Of a stretch of 64,000 bases of DNA, positions 1 through 12,636 are shown piece by piece. The notes below the pieces were generated by a model. That model searched no databases. It was not told the origin of the DNA and saw only the letters and a list, made by a program, of their open reading frames with translations. The stretch lies in NCBI RefSeq assembly GCF_000004075.3, contig NC_026660.2, positions 29,949,498-30,013,497 on the forward strand. Direction: 5' to 3'. This DNA comes from Cucumis sativus (taxonomy: Eukaryota; Streptophyta; Magnoliopsida; Cucurbitales; Cucurbitaceae). Within the stretch, counting starts at the first letter, position 1. Each line of letters starts with the position of its first letter. A program made the position numbers and the translations under genes.

Positions 1-3000
1 CTTCGAGACCTTCTGCTTCATCTTCTCTTCAAGACCCATCTACACCTTTGGACCCAAGATCACAATCGCAGTCTCAACAGGCGTGGCTTGTGGATTCCAA
101 TTATACATGGCCCAAAAGCAACCTCCATCGCTCCAGAACTGCACCTGCCATGGCGGTCATCAACGATGTCAATCATTCGCAGGAGCCCAAGCCACAGTTT
201 GGTAAACAGTCTATTATCCGCCAAGCGGTTGTTCTTCTAATTGTTTACTTATCATTGGGTGTGCTTATCTATTGGTTAAATCGTGATAATTTTTCGGCTC
301 AAGAGACTCATCCTGTGGTCGATGCATTGTACTTTTGTATTGTAACGATGTGCACTATTGGGTATGGAGATATTACCCCCAATAGTACGTCGACAAAGTT
401 GTTCTCAGTATTGTTTGTGTTGGTGGGATTTGGGTTTATAGATATATTGCTCTCTGGAATGGTTAGTTATGTGCTTGATTTGCAGGAGAGTTATTTGTTG
501 AGGAATGTAAAGAGGGGGGTGAAGCGTGAATCTGGGAAGTCCTATATAATTGATGTGAAGAAGGGAAGAATGAGGATTAGAATGAAGGTGGCATTGGCCT
601 TAGGTGTTGTGATCCTTTGTATAGGGGTTGGCATGGGTGTTATGCATTTTGTTGAGAACCTGGGATGGTTGGATTCATTTTATCTTTCAGTTATGTCTGT
701 CACAACAGTTGGATATGGTGATCAGGCATTCAAGTCGATGACTGGTCGGATTTTTGCTTCAATCTGGTTGCTTGTATCGACCCTTGCTGTTGCTCGGGCC
801 TTCCTTTATTTAGCGGAGGCAAGAGTAGATAAGCGGCATAGGATGATGGCAAAATGGATACTTGGTCAAGATATGACCGTTTCTGAGTTTCTTGCTGCTG
901 ATATTGACAACAATGGCTTTGTGAGGTACGCATTAAGATTATTCATTCAAACCCATTTAGAGAAGTTGCTTGGAAAATTGGATTTGATGTTACTGATTCT
1001 GATTGCCGAGAAGTTTTGCTTGCATTGTTTCATGAATATGCATGAGTATTTGTTGCATAAGTTTTATGAAACTGCCCATCTATTCTGGTATGTTTGAAGA
1101 GCGAGCCATTGGTTGAAAAAATCACGTTTTAGTTGTGCATTCATGGTATCCCTCTTATGAATATGATCATATTAATGATTCTATGAGACTTTCTACTTTT
1201 ATAGCATCCAACTCAGCCTTCTGTTTGGCATAGGTTTGATATTATTTATCAACTCAGTCTTCCCTCTCCCAAGTACCACGAACTAACATATACAAAAAAG
1301 GATACTCCCCCTCCGACTTTGTCTCTCTCTCTTTTGGCATCCAGTATCCCAACTCATGCCCATTATGCAATCTCAAAATCTTGTTGACAGTAGATTCTTC
1401 AAAATTATTACATTCAAGCCAACTCCCTCTCTGAGGCGGTACCATTTTCTAATAAATGGTCTATTAATAAAACATGCTAATTATATGAATCTTTTAGATA
1501 GAACGGAAGAAGGATTTTTTTTTTCCTTTTGTTTTTAATGAAAGGGTAGATACTTCGGACTTGGTTCATTTGAAGACTTCTACTTGGTGTATCACCTACA
1601 CTTTTGCAATAATGATTCTCTTGTTTGATTCTGATATGACAATAATCAAAACTCATGTAGATGTAGAGAGGGTGTCTTCAAAGACTATAGACTTTGCAGA
1701 GGAAAATGTTGGGATACCAGTAGGGAAGTATTAAAAATTATTCCTTAGTGATTAGTTGGTAAATTTGTTAGAAGTGAATGGTTATAGACGGAGTCAGGGA
1801 ACAGAATGTAGGCAAATTTTAAGAGAATGTAGGCAAATTTTAAGAGAATGTAGATGTCTCGGAGTGCTTAGAACTTCATAAATTTTTCTAACGTTAATAG
1901 CATATTTCCATTAGTTCTGCTCCTGAGCAGAAGTACTATACAGTTATTGTTTAGTCATGGGAAGATATTGTACAAATAAAAATTAGAAGAGCGTAGAAGG
2001 TCGTGAAAGCCTCCTCCTCAAACTATTCTAAATAGAAATCACCTCAGTTCGAAGCCGCATTTCATCAATATGTGATTTAACTGTTCAGAATGTGTTAGGC
2101 CACCAATAGTGCATCAGTATAGTAGGAGAGGAAAGAATAATAAGGGCAAGGGAATTGTAAGGGGTGAGGACCACTTAGGGAGAATAATATAAATATGGTC
2201 AAAGTACATTGAGTTAGTTAGAAATTGCCTAGTATCTTCTTGAGAGTGAGAGATAGTTAGTTAGGGACGATTGTCTGTGATTGTTCCTAGTTATTCTACT
2301 GTGATTTCGGTGTACGATCCATTACTATTACAATAAAGATCGATACCTTTCAGAATGTAGGTACAAAAGTTTCGCAATTGAATGAAATTTGTGTGTGTCG
2401 TTTTTTTCTTAAGGTCCTGTCCTGGCTTCTGAATAGTAATTAGTTCTTCATTTGATACAATTTGAAGAAGTGGTAACTGAGAAATCATGATATATTTCTT
2501 TGCCATTAGTCTTCTGGTAGGACTCTTTTTTCTTTTAACAAGAAATGACGAGTAATGGGTTTCTTCTGTACATGTTTTCACTGATGACGTTTGTTGTGCA
2601 CTTGGGCTAACCTGTTGGAATCTTATTACATGTTTGGATGGATTAGGATTACCATAGTAATTATGGTGGTGGATTCACCGAAGTGAACAAGACATAAGAT
2701 CTTTACCTCAACCATTTTATATTCTCTGGATTTACTCTGATTGAAACTCTACAAGATGATCTTGATCATTCAAAATTGTACTTGATTCTTCTTTTAACGT
2801 GTTCTTTATTCAATCTGTAATTCCATCTCTAGTTTGTTTCTAGTGCCAGTTTGAGTTCCGGCTTTCCTTCCCAATCATCCTATCCTTTTCAATTCCCCAT
2901 ATTCTTCTGCCCTCTTAAATATCCTAGTCTAGCAAGTTTGGCTAGTAGCTCATTTGGTACGCATATCATGTTCTCAATCAAGTAATATAATTTATTCTCC

Positions 3001-3287
3001 TTGCCTTCTGATAGTTTCCATTTTACTAGCCTTGCAAGCTCTCTTGTGGATGAACTGTCTTCCCATTTAGTTTGACATATAACAGACCATCAAAACTTGG
3101 TGAGCTCACTTTGTATAGTTTATGTTATCCCTTTTGCAGTAGGTCAGAATATGTGATATACAAGCTGAAGGAGATGGGTAAGGTATCAGAGAAAGATGTC
3201 ATGCAGATTTCTAATAACTTTGATAGGCTAGACAGTGGCAAATGTGGGAAGATTACACTGGCTGATCTCTTGGAAAGTCATCACTGA
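1..3287 (+). CDS. TPK1: Two-pore potassium channel, TPK1 type (5' partial)
   Basis: Vacuolar-type two-pore K+ channel. The frame is already open at base 3, so the start codon lies outside the window. Exon 1 runs to 925 and exon 2 is 3140-3287; the 2.2 kb intron is gtacgc...ttgcag. There are two pore loops with filters TIGYGD (near 355-372) and TVGYGD (near 706-722), each flanked by hydrophobic helices, giving the 4TM/2P layout. The cytosolic N-terminus carries RSRTAP, a 14-3-3 site of the RSx(S/T)xP kind. At the C-terminus the splice joins a canonical EF-hand loop (DIDNNGFVSRSE); a second loop (DSGKCGKITLAD) has Gly and Cys at calcium-ligand positions 3 and 5 and is probably weak. TPK1 channels in other plants are activated by calcium and 14-3-3 proteins at the tonoplast. 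About 356 residues are visible; family members are around 360, so little is missing. TPK5-like members are less likely. Confidence 0.93.
1804..1853. repeat. 21-bp tandem repeat, about 2.4 copies
   Basis: The unit gaatgtaggcaaattttaaga is repeated head to tail inside the TPK intron, followed by a partial third copy. It has no evident function. Confidence 0.8.
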
Positions 3288-6200
3288 TGTGAAAATACGA
3301 TACTGTCAACGAAGAACTCGAGTTATGGGTCATCACAAATTGAAAGCAATTTCACTTTCAAATTGCAGATGTATAGTTGAAAGTGCATATATCTGGGATG
3401 TGCAAAGAAAGCCCTGAAAGAGAGTTTGCATTTCCCGGAACAACTATTTACTGCTCTTTCATCAGATGATTCTGTACAAAGTTTTGATAGCATAGGAAAT
3501 ATTCTTCTATAGAAGCTAAATGAATAATTGTTTGAACTTGTTGGACTGTAATTTGTTTATTGGTTTATACCTTTGTATGTATGTGAGCATGGGATGTCGC
3601 TCTTGAATATAAATGTCCATAGCTTCCTTTTCCTTTTCATCTCTTTCTTTTCACACTTCTTGCGACTCATCTCTCCCTTAAATCAAGCATTTTCCCCCTC
3701 ACTCGGTATCTCTTCTAGATTAAAAGTAAGTAAAATTTTCAAACTGCAATGAGCCTAATTCAATAATAAACAGGTATAAAACACTGAGGTTCGATTTTTC
3801 ATTCTGCAGTTGTAAATGAAATAGTACATACACACGAAGGAGATTATGTTAATCATTACTTAGTTGTATTCGGGTTGGCTTCAAATTGATTTTAGGCACT
3901 AATTTTCAGATCTAAATGATTATTTTCTTGCCTAAATTATGTAAGTATTCCAACAACTCTTTCGTCACATACTTCATTTTGTTAGTCAATTGTTATTTGT
4001 CTTATTTAAAATCAAAATAATTCAAAGATATTTCTCAGTATGAAATTCATTTTAAATCACAAACTTAAACCTTTCTTCATCACTTAACACTGTATCATCT
4101 GTCACGTCAATCATATTTTGCCCCATGCCCTCAGGTCAAAAATCCACATTTTTTGCTTCTTGAATCCCCTTTGGAAAAAGACTTTTCTCCACGTTATAGA
4201 ACTTACCAATCATTTACATCATAATAAAGTCATATTTCAAATTTTCATTATCAAACTATTCAATTTGAACATCAATTTCTAGTAATACACACCAAAAATA
4301 AATTTTCCTTTTTTACTCATATAATCTTCGTGCAAGAATTGTATTATTCTATACCAATTTAAACATAACTCAACTAACTACGACACATATCATCAATCAA
4401 AATATCGAAGATTCAAACCTCTTCGCACCATTAGTTAACACGTCTCTCATGGACTTCATATGTGATAAACAAACAAACTAGCTCCTCTTGAATAAGTTCA
4501 TTATAACTTTCCTTATTTCAACACCAACCTTATACTAATATATGTGTGTATATATATTCAAATGCATCCATGACTTGACTTGCACCCTTCATTCCAAGTC
4601 AATCATGTTTCCCACATAATTATCTTCATTGAACAATAATGACAGAAAGCCATTTGAAGTCCAAAATTGAGGTTCCCTTTTGAGGAGTCTTTTAGTTAGT
4701 GGAGGGTCAGCAAGAAAAATCAAAATAGAGTCTTGTTTTTATTTAATCTTCTGAAAATGATAGATAAAAAAAAATGTTGAGAAAAGAAAAGACCAAGTAA
4801 ACTCATATTCATTATGGAAGTCTTTTGAAATAACTAAGCTGATATTTTTGAATAGATTTGGTGAATTGTTACTGACACACACAAAAAGAAAAAAGTATTT
4901 TTCTATTTTTTAATGCTGCAATTAATAATCTAAAAGTACTTTGGTTTATAACTTCCAGAACTTATTGAATTGGTAAATTCTAAGCCTTCTTTTTGTTCTT
5001 TTTGACTTTTTAGAGAATCTCCTTTTCAGAAAACCTTTTCACATCTGAAATAACAAAGATTGTGACATTACTAAATCATACACATAAAATTATTATTTCC
5101 ATTTCGGCTTTCTCATTACATTATTGGGCTTTCGTTTTTTTTTTAAATTAATGGCCCATTTGAATTTTCCTTAGTGGAGTAGATGAGATGAGATTCATCG
5201 TTTTATATCTTAGTTTTTCTTTTTCCTCTTTCAAAATGTTACATCATGCCTACGACGGAGAATACTTAGAATTCACGAATTATTTATTAATCGCTGTTTT
5301 AACCACTAATTATACTTAAATTGACTAATTAAAGTATAACATTACAATATAAAATCCATATTGTTTCGTTAAGTTGCATTCATATAACTTTAAATCCATT
5401 TTAATTTAACAAATCATTAATATGAAAATAGTTCAAGTAATTAAGACATTTACATTAGAATAGCACTCTTGTTTAACTTTAAATTATGTAATTATCTTAT
5501 CTTAATCACTTCTAAGTTTTTTCATATATCTTCAACAAAAAATAAATTGTTAATATATTATATCTTCATTTAAAATTTATCTTCCTTTTTTTCTTATTTA
5601 ACTCATTTTTCTTAATTACAAATAGTTTAATTCTTAGCTAAATTCTTAAAAAATGTATTTTTTTTTATTTTTTTAATTTTGGTTTGGTTTCAAAATTACT
5701 GTGTAGTATTTTAATTTATAGGAAAAAAATGAGAGGAGAAGAAATGTATAAAAGATTTTCTTTATTTGTTTATTTGCCTTGTCTTCAAAATCTTAATCAT
5801 TGGTTATTAAGATAAATGTGACTAAGATTGCCACATTAAAGCAAATGTTAATTAGAAAACTACTTCTAAAATGTGAATGATTTGGCCATTATTTTCCTCA
5901 CCCATATTCCTCAATCACAATTATCTTTAAATGTAGACACTCTAACCAAAGAGGACTTCAATGGATTTTTTATGGATGTTTCTAACTTACGCTAACACTC
6001 CAAAATGTCAAAAATATCAAGCGATTTTGCGTCATTTACACGTTTCTCTAATTACTTAAATCATATCTTCTTCAATATAACGTTTTGATCTTTTTCAAGC
6101 TTTTCTATTTAAATTGTTCAAATTTCGTTTTAATTGAAAAAAATAAATTAAAGAAGATTAATCACTTGACTATGACTTGGATATTTGTTAGTTATCCATT

Positions 6201-7289
6201 AATCTCATTTAGATTAACAAATTTTGAAATTTATACTATATGTAATAAATTTAGATCCTCACCTAATTGTCAAGAGAACCATTCTTCCCTCTTGAATAAT
6301 GTTCTAAAAATACATTCCATTCCACCAATAACAAGAAGAAGAAGAATTAAATTAACCATCACTGAAAAGTAATTTACAAATTTCTATAAATTTTCATCAT
6401 TATTACTTAATTTGACCTTCTAGATTTATGATCTTATAATTATTTAATCCTTCTTTTGGGAATAAAAATACCAATGACGTAGGAGTAGTCATGGGTGTCA
6501 TGTTATTTTCTGAGAATCTACATTTAATCTATTGTCTATAATATATTAAAAAAATGCACAATAACTTTTATTCTTTTCTTCCATTTTTTTCCCATTGATT
6601 TTGATCATGTTCTAGCAATACCAAAATTGATTATAGGAAAATAAAAAATAAAAAAAAGGGAAAATATAATTATCAAATGTTTTACAATTTATGAAATGAA
6701 ATATGAATTTCATTCAATTTTATCTTCTTTTGTTTTTAACACATTTTACATGATATGTGCACTATCATAACTAGTGGATAAATTTATATTAAATAAATTA
6801 CAAATTATTACTAAAGGCTAAAATAATATACTTTATAACTTATAAGAACCCAAGCAGCTGCTAAAAAAAGTTGTGAGTACACAATAGAAAACAATAATTT
6901 GTTTGAATGTGTATGAAAAGGAGAGAGTTTTGTTGATAATGGAACATTTCTTGATAGTCTAAAATGGAACACTTTTTTTTTTTTTTCTTGTGATTAATTA
7001 AAAAGGCAGCAGAAATTTGAGTGGTCAAAAGCACTTAATCTTCATATTCTCAACTACTGACAATACCAAAATTTAAAAACTATGCCAAAAAGAAAAGAGA
7101 AGAAACAAGGAAAAGAAAAAGAAGTAGCCATTTGACAAGTGGATGTAGAATTGTAAATCTGTGCACCCCTTTTGTTTTGAATTCTACATTCCCTTTATAA
7201 CTATACTTTTTTTTTTAATTTCTAATCATTTTTTTCATCAACGTATATTAAACGTCCTTTTCCAATATAGTAAAACGAACCGAAACATC

Positions 7290-7830
7290 TCATAATTTAT
7301 CTACAATAGATAACGATAGATCAAGATAGACTATTATAAGTGTCTATTTATATAATAATATTTTGTTATATTTATATATATTTTTAGAAGTTAGACATTT
7401 AAAATAATTTTTCATATATCCATCTAAAACTTAATAATTAAAGAAAATTTACATAAATAGAAAAAAAAATGGAAAGTATTTACCTCCTATAGCAAAAAAA
7501 AAATCTATACTTTTTGGGATTTGTTTAAAATTTTGGTTATCCATTATAGGCTTAGATTAAAATTTGGGATAGTTGAAAATTAATTTAGCAATTAGATTCA
7601 AAATAATTAAGTATATAGCAACATTTTAAAAAATTGCAAATATAGCAAAATTTGTCAAATTCTATCAACAATAAAAGCTATCACTTATAGATCATATAAG
7701 TCTATGAACGATACAAGCCTATGAGCTATAGTTTTTTTAAATATTGCTACATCATTTATTATTATTCCTCAAATTGCCATCAATTACAATTACCCTTCAA
7801 ATTTTGCTATTCACGGTAAATAGTTTGTCA
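7290..7830. repeat. Degenerate dispersed repeat, cucurbit-like
   Basis: Contains 'agatcaagatagactattataagtgtctattta', then 'gcaacattttaaaaaattgcaaatatagcaaaat' leading into 'ctatcaacaataaaagctatcacttatagat'. Related wording recurs at 15540-15900 and 43530-43690. The similarity was seen by eye; membership of one repeat family is inferred. Confidence 0.45.
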
Positions 7831-10024
7831 ATTATTTTATTTTTAAAATTTCTCTTTAATTAAACCCGCTAAAATTATTTAATTAAAAAGTTAATATTTT
7901 TTTCGGACCCAATAAATTAGATAACTTTCATAAATTAATTAAAAGTAGAAGGTAAATTTGTTAAGTTAAGTTAAGATTGGTGTTTAGAACGTACACTCAA
8001 ATCTACAACTTTAAATTTCTTTTAAAAGGTAGCAACTTGGTGGAAGTTTTTAGTAAACCATAAAAAGTCCATGCAATTGTACTTTGATAGTTTCATGTGA
8101 TGAATTTGCATGTGCTTTTGTTCAAAAGAAATAACAAAAAAAGAAGAAGATCAAAAAGGGGAATTATTAAAGAAAAGGTAGGGTTTAGTCTCAAAGACAA
8201 ACTAACTTTATATAACCTTTGAATTTTCAAAATATAATTGCTATTTTTCTGACCAAGTCAAACCTACTTGCTTGCCTTATTGTCACAATGTCAAACACAT
8301 TTTTTCATGATGCCTCCACTCTTCTTATTGTCCCTATTAAATTACACATTTTTTTTCTTTAAAGTTCTAAGATCCCAAAAAAATAATTTATGATATTTTT
8401 TTCATAATCTAAATATAACAAATAATTAGTGATATTATACTGTTATCGTAGGACTATAAATAAATTTTAAAAAATGTAGTGACACGAGTTTTATTATCAT
8501 TTTTATTTTTGCTATTTTTGCATGCACCACTAAATTTTATGTAGTTTTTGTTTGATCCTTAAGTTTTAAGTTTGATTTCAAATTCTATCGATTGAAATTT
8601 GATTTTTTTTTTTCATTTTGATCTCCCGGTTTTTTTAATTTTACACTTATTAACCTTGATTTTTTACTAAATATTCGCTTCTATTGTTAAATTTTCAACC
8701 TCAACTATTATGACAAAATTTAGTTTGATTCCTTTTTTTCTTCAAAAAAAAATACAAATTTATCTTATCTTTCTTCATTTCTTTTTGTTATAAAACTAAT
8801 ATAGATGGTGATGGTCTGATTGATTTGACAAAACAACTTATTTAGACTCTATTATTAGCCCTTAGTTACCTATATATATATTATTAAAGGTGCATTTGAC
8901 AAACCATAAGATCATTAAGAAAATAGGACGAATATATGGTTACAATGTGAAAATGGGAAATATAAAAAGGTTGAGTCAAACAAATAAAAGAAGAATGAAC
9001 TATTATTATGATGTACAAAAATTGATGAAAAAGGTACATTTTCATTAGGTTCCCTTTACAAGTAAAATAGTTTTTTTTTCTTGACGTTCTAAACATGACA
9101 GACACTCCATACGCCTATTTATTCAAATCTAATACCACACATAGAATGGAAGTTTTGTAACCTTTCAATAAACAAAATCTTTTGCATGATCTTTAATTAA
9201 ATTTATTTTCCTATTTATTCATTCAAAATAAAATAAAAGATGTGAGAGTCACGTCAGAAATGATTATTGTATATAATATATATATTTAAGTTAGATGGTT
9301 CAAAATACATGTATGTAATGAATAACACTACAAAAAATAATGAGAAGTGAGCTCTTGATTTAAACTTTATAGTTTATTATATTGAAAAGACTTTCCAACT
9401 ATATATATATATATATTAAGCTAATATTTTACTGATAATTATGCCTCAACATAGAGTGAGATGAAATTAGGGTTTTTCAAATAACTAAATAAGGTTGTAA
9501 TAATTTTCCGTTAATCACCTCTCTAAATTTGCATTAGTCAACTTAAGTATCAACAATCAATTTTGAGTGATTCTTTCATTTTTTTCTAAAATCATATTAG
9601 GTTACCAAACAGCATATTTTTAATTAGTTACAAAATTTGTATTAGAGCTACACTAGCAAAAGAAATCTATTATGCCCCCATATAGAATTATTTTAATAAT
9701 ATATTTCATTTTCACAACCCCTTTAAAAAGGCATTTTCTTTTCAACTTCTAGGAAGGAAACGTTTGTACCAAATTTGTGTAGAAGTATAAGGAACATAAT
9801 TTTTCGTATAAGAAAAAAAAAACTCAAAAGGAGACAATGGAAAAAGACTGAAAAGTGGACAAAAAGTGGTTTTTTTTTTTTTTCATACAAATTTTCCACA
9901 AGTAAAAAAGGTTATCTAAATCAAGAAATCCCCATTGTCATAAATAAGTATCATGAATCTTCAAAAGGAGATTAAGTGGAAAAAAGGTGAAAGATAGATA
10001 ACTTATATTATGGGAAGCTTTCTT

Positions 10025-10330
10025 AACCCTAAACCCTAAAAATTATAATAAATAAAATTCTTAAAACCATTTTTTTTTTTTTAAAAAAAAGTAATGGAAA
10101 TGAAAATAGAAGTGACGTTGTGTCGTTGGGGAGCGGTGTTGAGGAATATATGAGGAGGAGGTGGTGTGTAAAGGAAGCGGCAGCAGAAAAAGACTGAGTT
10201 AAAGGGCCGACATGTAGTTTCGGCTACGGTCAAATGACGGTGCCATATGGGGCACGTGTAACTCTGGAACTCTACTTTCCCCCAAACAAAGAGATTCTTT
10301 TTTCTATAAATCAAAAGTTTGAATTATTGA
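10025..10330. promoter_or_regulatory. GC-richer island with telo-box, G-box and W-boxes
   Basis: In the middle of the AT-rich spacer this segment has two AAACCCTAA-like words near 10027, a G-box CACGTG at 10253-10258, a W-box (TTGACC on the minus strand near 10229) and small inverted repeats (gccga...tcggc; gtgcc...ggcac). It may be a distal cis-regulatory block, or the start of an unrecognised transcript on the minus strand, where a 77-codon frame lies. Neither is proven. Confidence 0.25.
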
Positions 10331-12562
10331 CCAAAGACTCGATTTTTATCCCCTTCTGTGACTGACTTTTACGTTTTACGAATGGCCATCTTTCACCCAT
10401 TCCCCCCTCTCTCTATTCTCTTTTTCTGCTTTGACCTTTTCAATTTTGCTTCTTTATTCCCTTTCCTCCTTTACAACAACAAATTATTATTATTACTAAT
10501 ATTTTAAAAATAAAATAAAAATAATTTTACATCCTATATTTGTACAAAAAAATTAGTGTAATTTTTAGATCAATTTCAAAGTTGACTTCTTAAAATTAAC
10601 TTGGTCAAAAGTACTTTACTAGCTAGTTTACATTACTGCATGAATCATTTGTAAAATTCGTGATCATTTTTGTATAATCTAGTAATTAAGATAATTAGTT
10701 TTTGTATTTATTTGAACATTTAACTCAAACATAATTCCTTCGTTATTCTAAAGAATATTCTTAAAATGTTTTTTTTCATATATAGTTAGTTTAAATATTT
10801 TGGTAATTTTTTGAAAAATAGTAATTAGGTTTTTTTTATTTGACTTAATTTGAAGACAATTTTTTTAGAAGGATTTCAAGATAATCTTTAAACTAGGGGC
10901 AGGAGACAAAACAAATGAAATATGAGGTATAATTTATTTGTTGAGAATTTAGATCATTATCAAATGGGTTTAGCTACGTTATTAAAAGAATAAAACAGTA
11001 CTAAAAGAATATAAATAGTATATTACATAGAAAGAAAAGGTCAGCGATATATTTTTTAATTGCGCCAAAGAATATTAATGAAATAAAGATAAATTTATTT
11101 GCATTCAAGTCATTTAGTCAAGTTTACAAGTGTGGTTCCTCTACCTAGCTCTGTTTAGGTGTAATAAAAATTAATTAGTCGTATTTAAATAGCATATATA
11201 GATCACACCAAACGTACTAAACAAATTAAAAATCAAATACCAAACTTGATCTTTCAATATATCTCATTATCATTTTCTTAAAGATTAATATATTCAAATT
11301 ACTGCACACAATAATTCTAAATCATGGTATTCAAAAACAATTATTTGAAAGAATGAAGAGTACTTTATAAATATTAAATTCTCTTACAATATATTATGCA
11401 TACAAATCTCTACACATAAAACCAAAATACCAAGACCCTTAACCATATCGAAGTCGTGCTTAGATATATATTTTGCTATTGTATAACAATTAAATTTCTC
11501 CTAAACATAATTAAAAAGTTTAAAGTCGCCATTGTACAATAAATTTATGGTGTATATTTTGTTTAAATTTTTAAATATTTAATTTTGAAAAAACCTAAAA
11601 AAAAAAGGGAGAATTTGTTAACCACTCATCATTCCTTTTGCAATAATTTCAATGTATATTTTAAATAGTTAAAATAAAAATGATTTTTTAGAAAATAATT
11701 ACTATTTAGAAAAATTATAAAAAATAACAAATTTTATAAAATATTTATACGAATAAATTTTTTTTGTTATAAACCAAAACAAAACTTTTTATACCCTGGT
11801 TAAGTGGGATTCAACAAATTTTTATTTGCATTTGCATAGTCATCAATATTGAAGTATGCATTGATTAATTTAATATTTTAATTAACTATAATTCATTAAC
11901 TTTTCATGCTACTTGGATTAATTAGTTAAAAATTAAATTGATATCAACATTAATTAACTAAAAATTAACATCAAATACCACATATCAAAGCTCGAAAAAA
12001 AGTTGAGGATAAAAAGGGAGTAAACTATTAAAACCCCAAAGACCATACTTATAAAATTTAAAAGTCGTGAAATTAAAAATAGAAAACGATAATGCATGTA
12101 ACACATTTTAGAACATGGGAACCAACTAAAAATTAGATATAAAACTTAAAACCCAAACGAGTAGCTTTCCTTGGATAAGCTAGTAGAAAGGTCCAAGACT
12201 TAGGACTATAATCAAATAAACTATTTGACTAAAACATTATTTCATAGTTTTGCAATATGAATACACATCTCGCAGACCATATAAATAATAATAATAACAT
12301 AATTATTCTTATTCAATTAATTATGGAGTCCACCACACTATTATTTACTTTTAGCAGCTACAATAACAACAGCAATAATAATTAATAATTAATAATAATA
12401 GTTTATAGAAACCACAGTTCGTCAAAGGTCTTTTATAGAATGATGATTATTGCATGTCTAATTCAAACCTAAACACCTTTTTCATTTTTTAATTTACTTA
12501 TTTTATATATAAATATATAACGTCGAGGTGGACCAAAAGAGACTAAACGGATTAACTCGTTG

Positions 12563-12587
12563 CTTCTTCTTCTTCTTCTTCTTCTTT
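12563..12587 (+). repeat. (CTT)n pyrimidine tract in the WRKY 5' leader
   Basis: About seven CTT units end 50 bases before the WRKY start codon. Such CT/CTT tracts are common in plant 5' UTRs and core promoters. Confidence 0.7.
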
Positions 12588-12636
12588 CTGGGCTTGGTTT
12601 GTTGAATACACCGTCGTTTTTCGAGATTGATAAACG

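Larger units (their letters stand above)
3288..12562. other. AT-rich intergenic spacer, no gene recognised
   Basis: About 9.3 kb between TPK and WRKY. The start is TPK 3' UTR. The rest is AT-rich with homopolymer runs, a (TA)n tract at about 9401-9416, degenerate dispersed repeats (7290-7830, and a T-rich low-complexity stretch at about 8510-8720) and only short chance reading frames. The 2-3 kb before 12637 should hold the WRKY promoter; TTGAC W-box cores occur at 12225-12230 and, inverted, at 12421-12425. Confidence 0.6.

Noticed and set aside
6085-6372. 95-codon plus-strand frame
   Set aside because: Asn/Ile/Phe-rich AT-biased translation with no domain; typical of chance frames in this spacer.
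10025-10045. Telomere-like AAACCCTAAA, also 'gtttagggttagggtttg' at 63241
   Set aside because: Only about two units each; telo-boxes of this size are common in plant promoters and do not indicate an interstitial telomere.
10081-10314. 77-codon minus-strand frame in a GC-richer island
   Set aside because: No ATG with good context, no family resemblance; kept only as a possible regulatory island.
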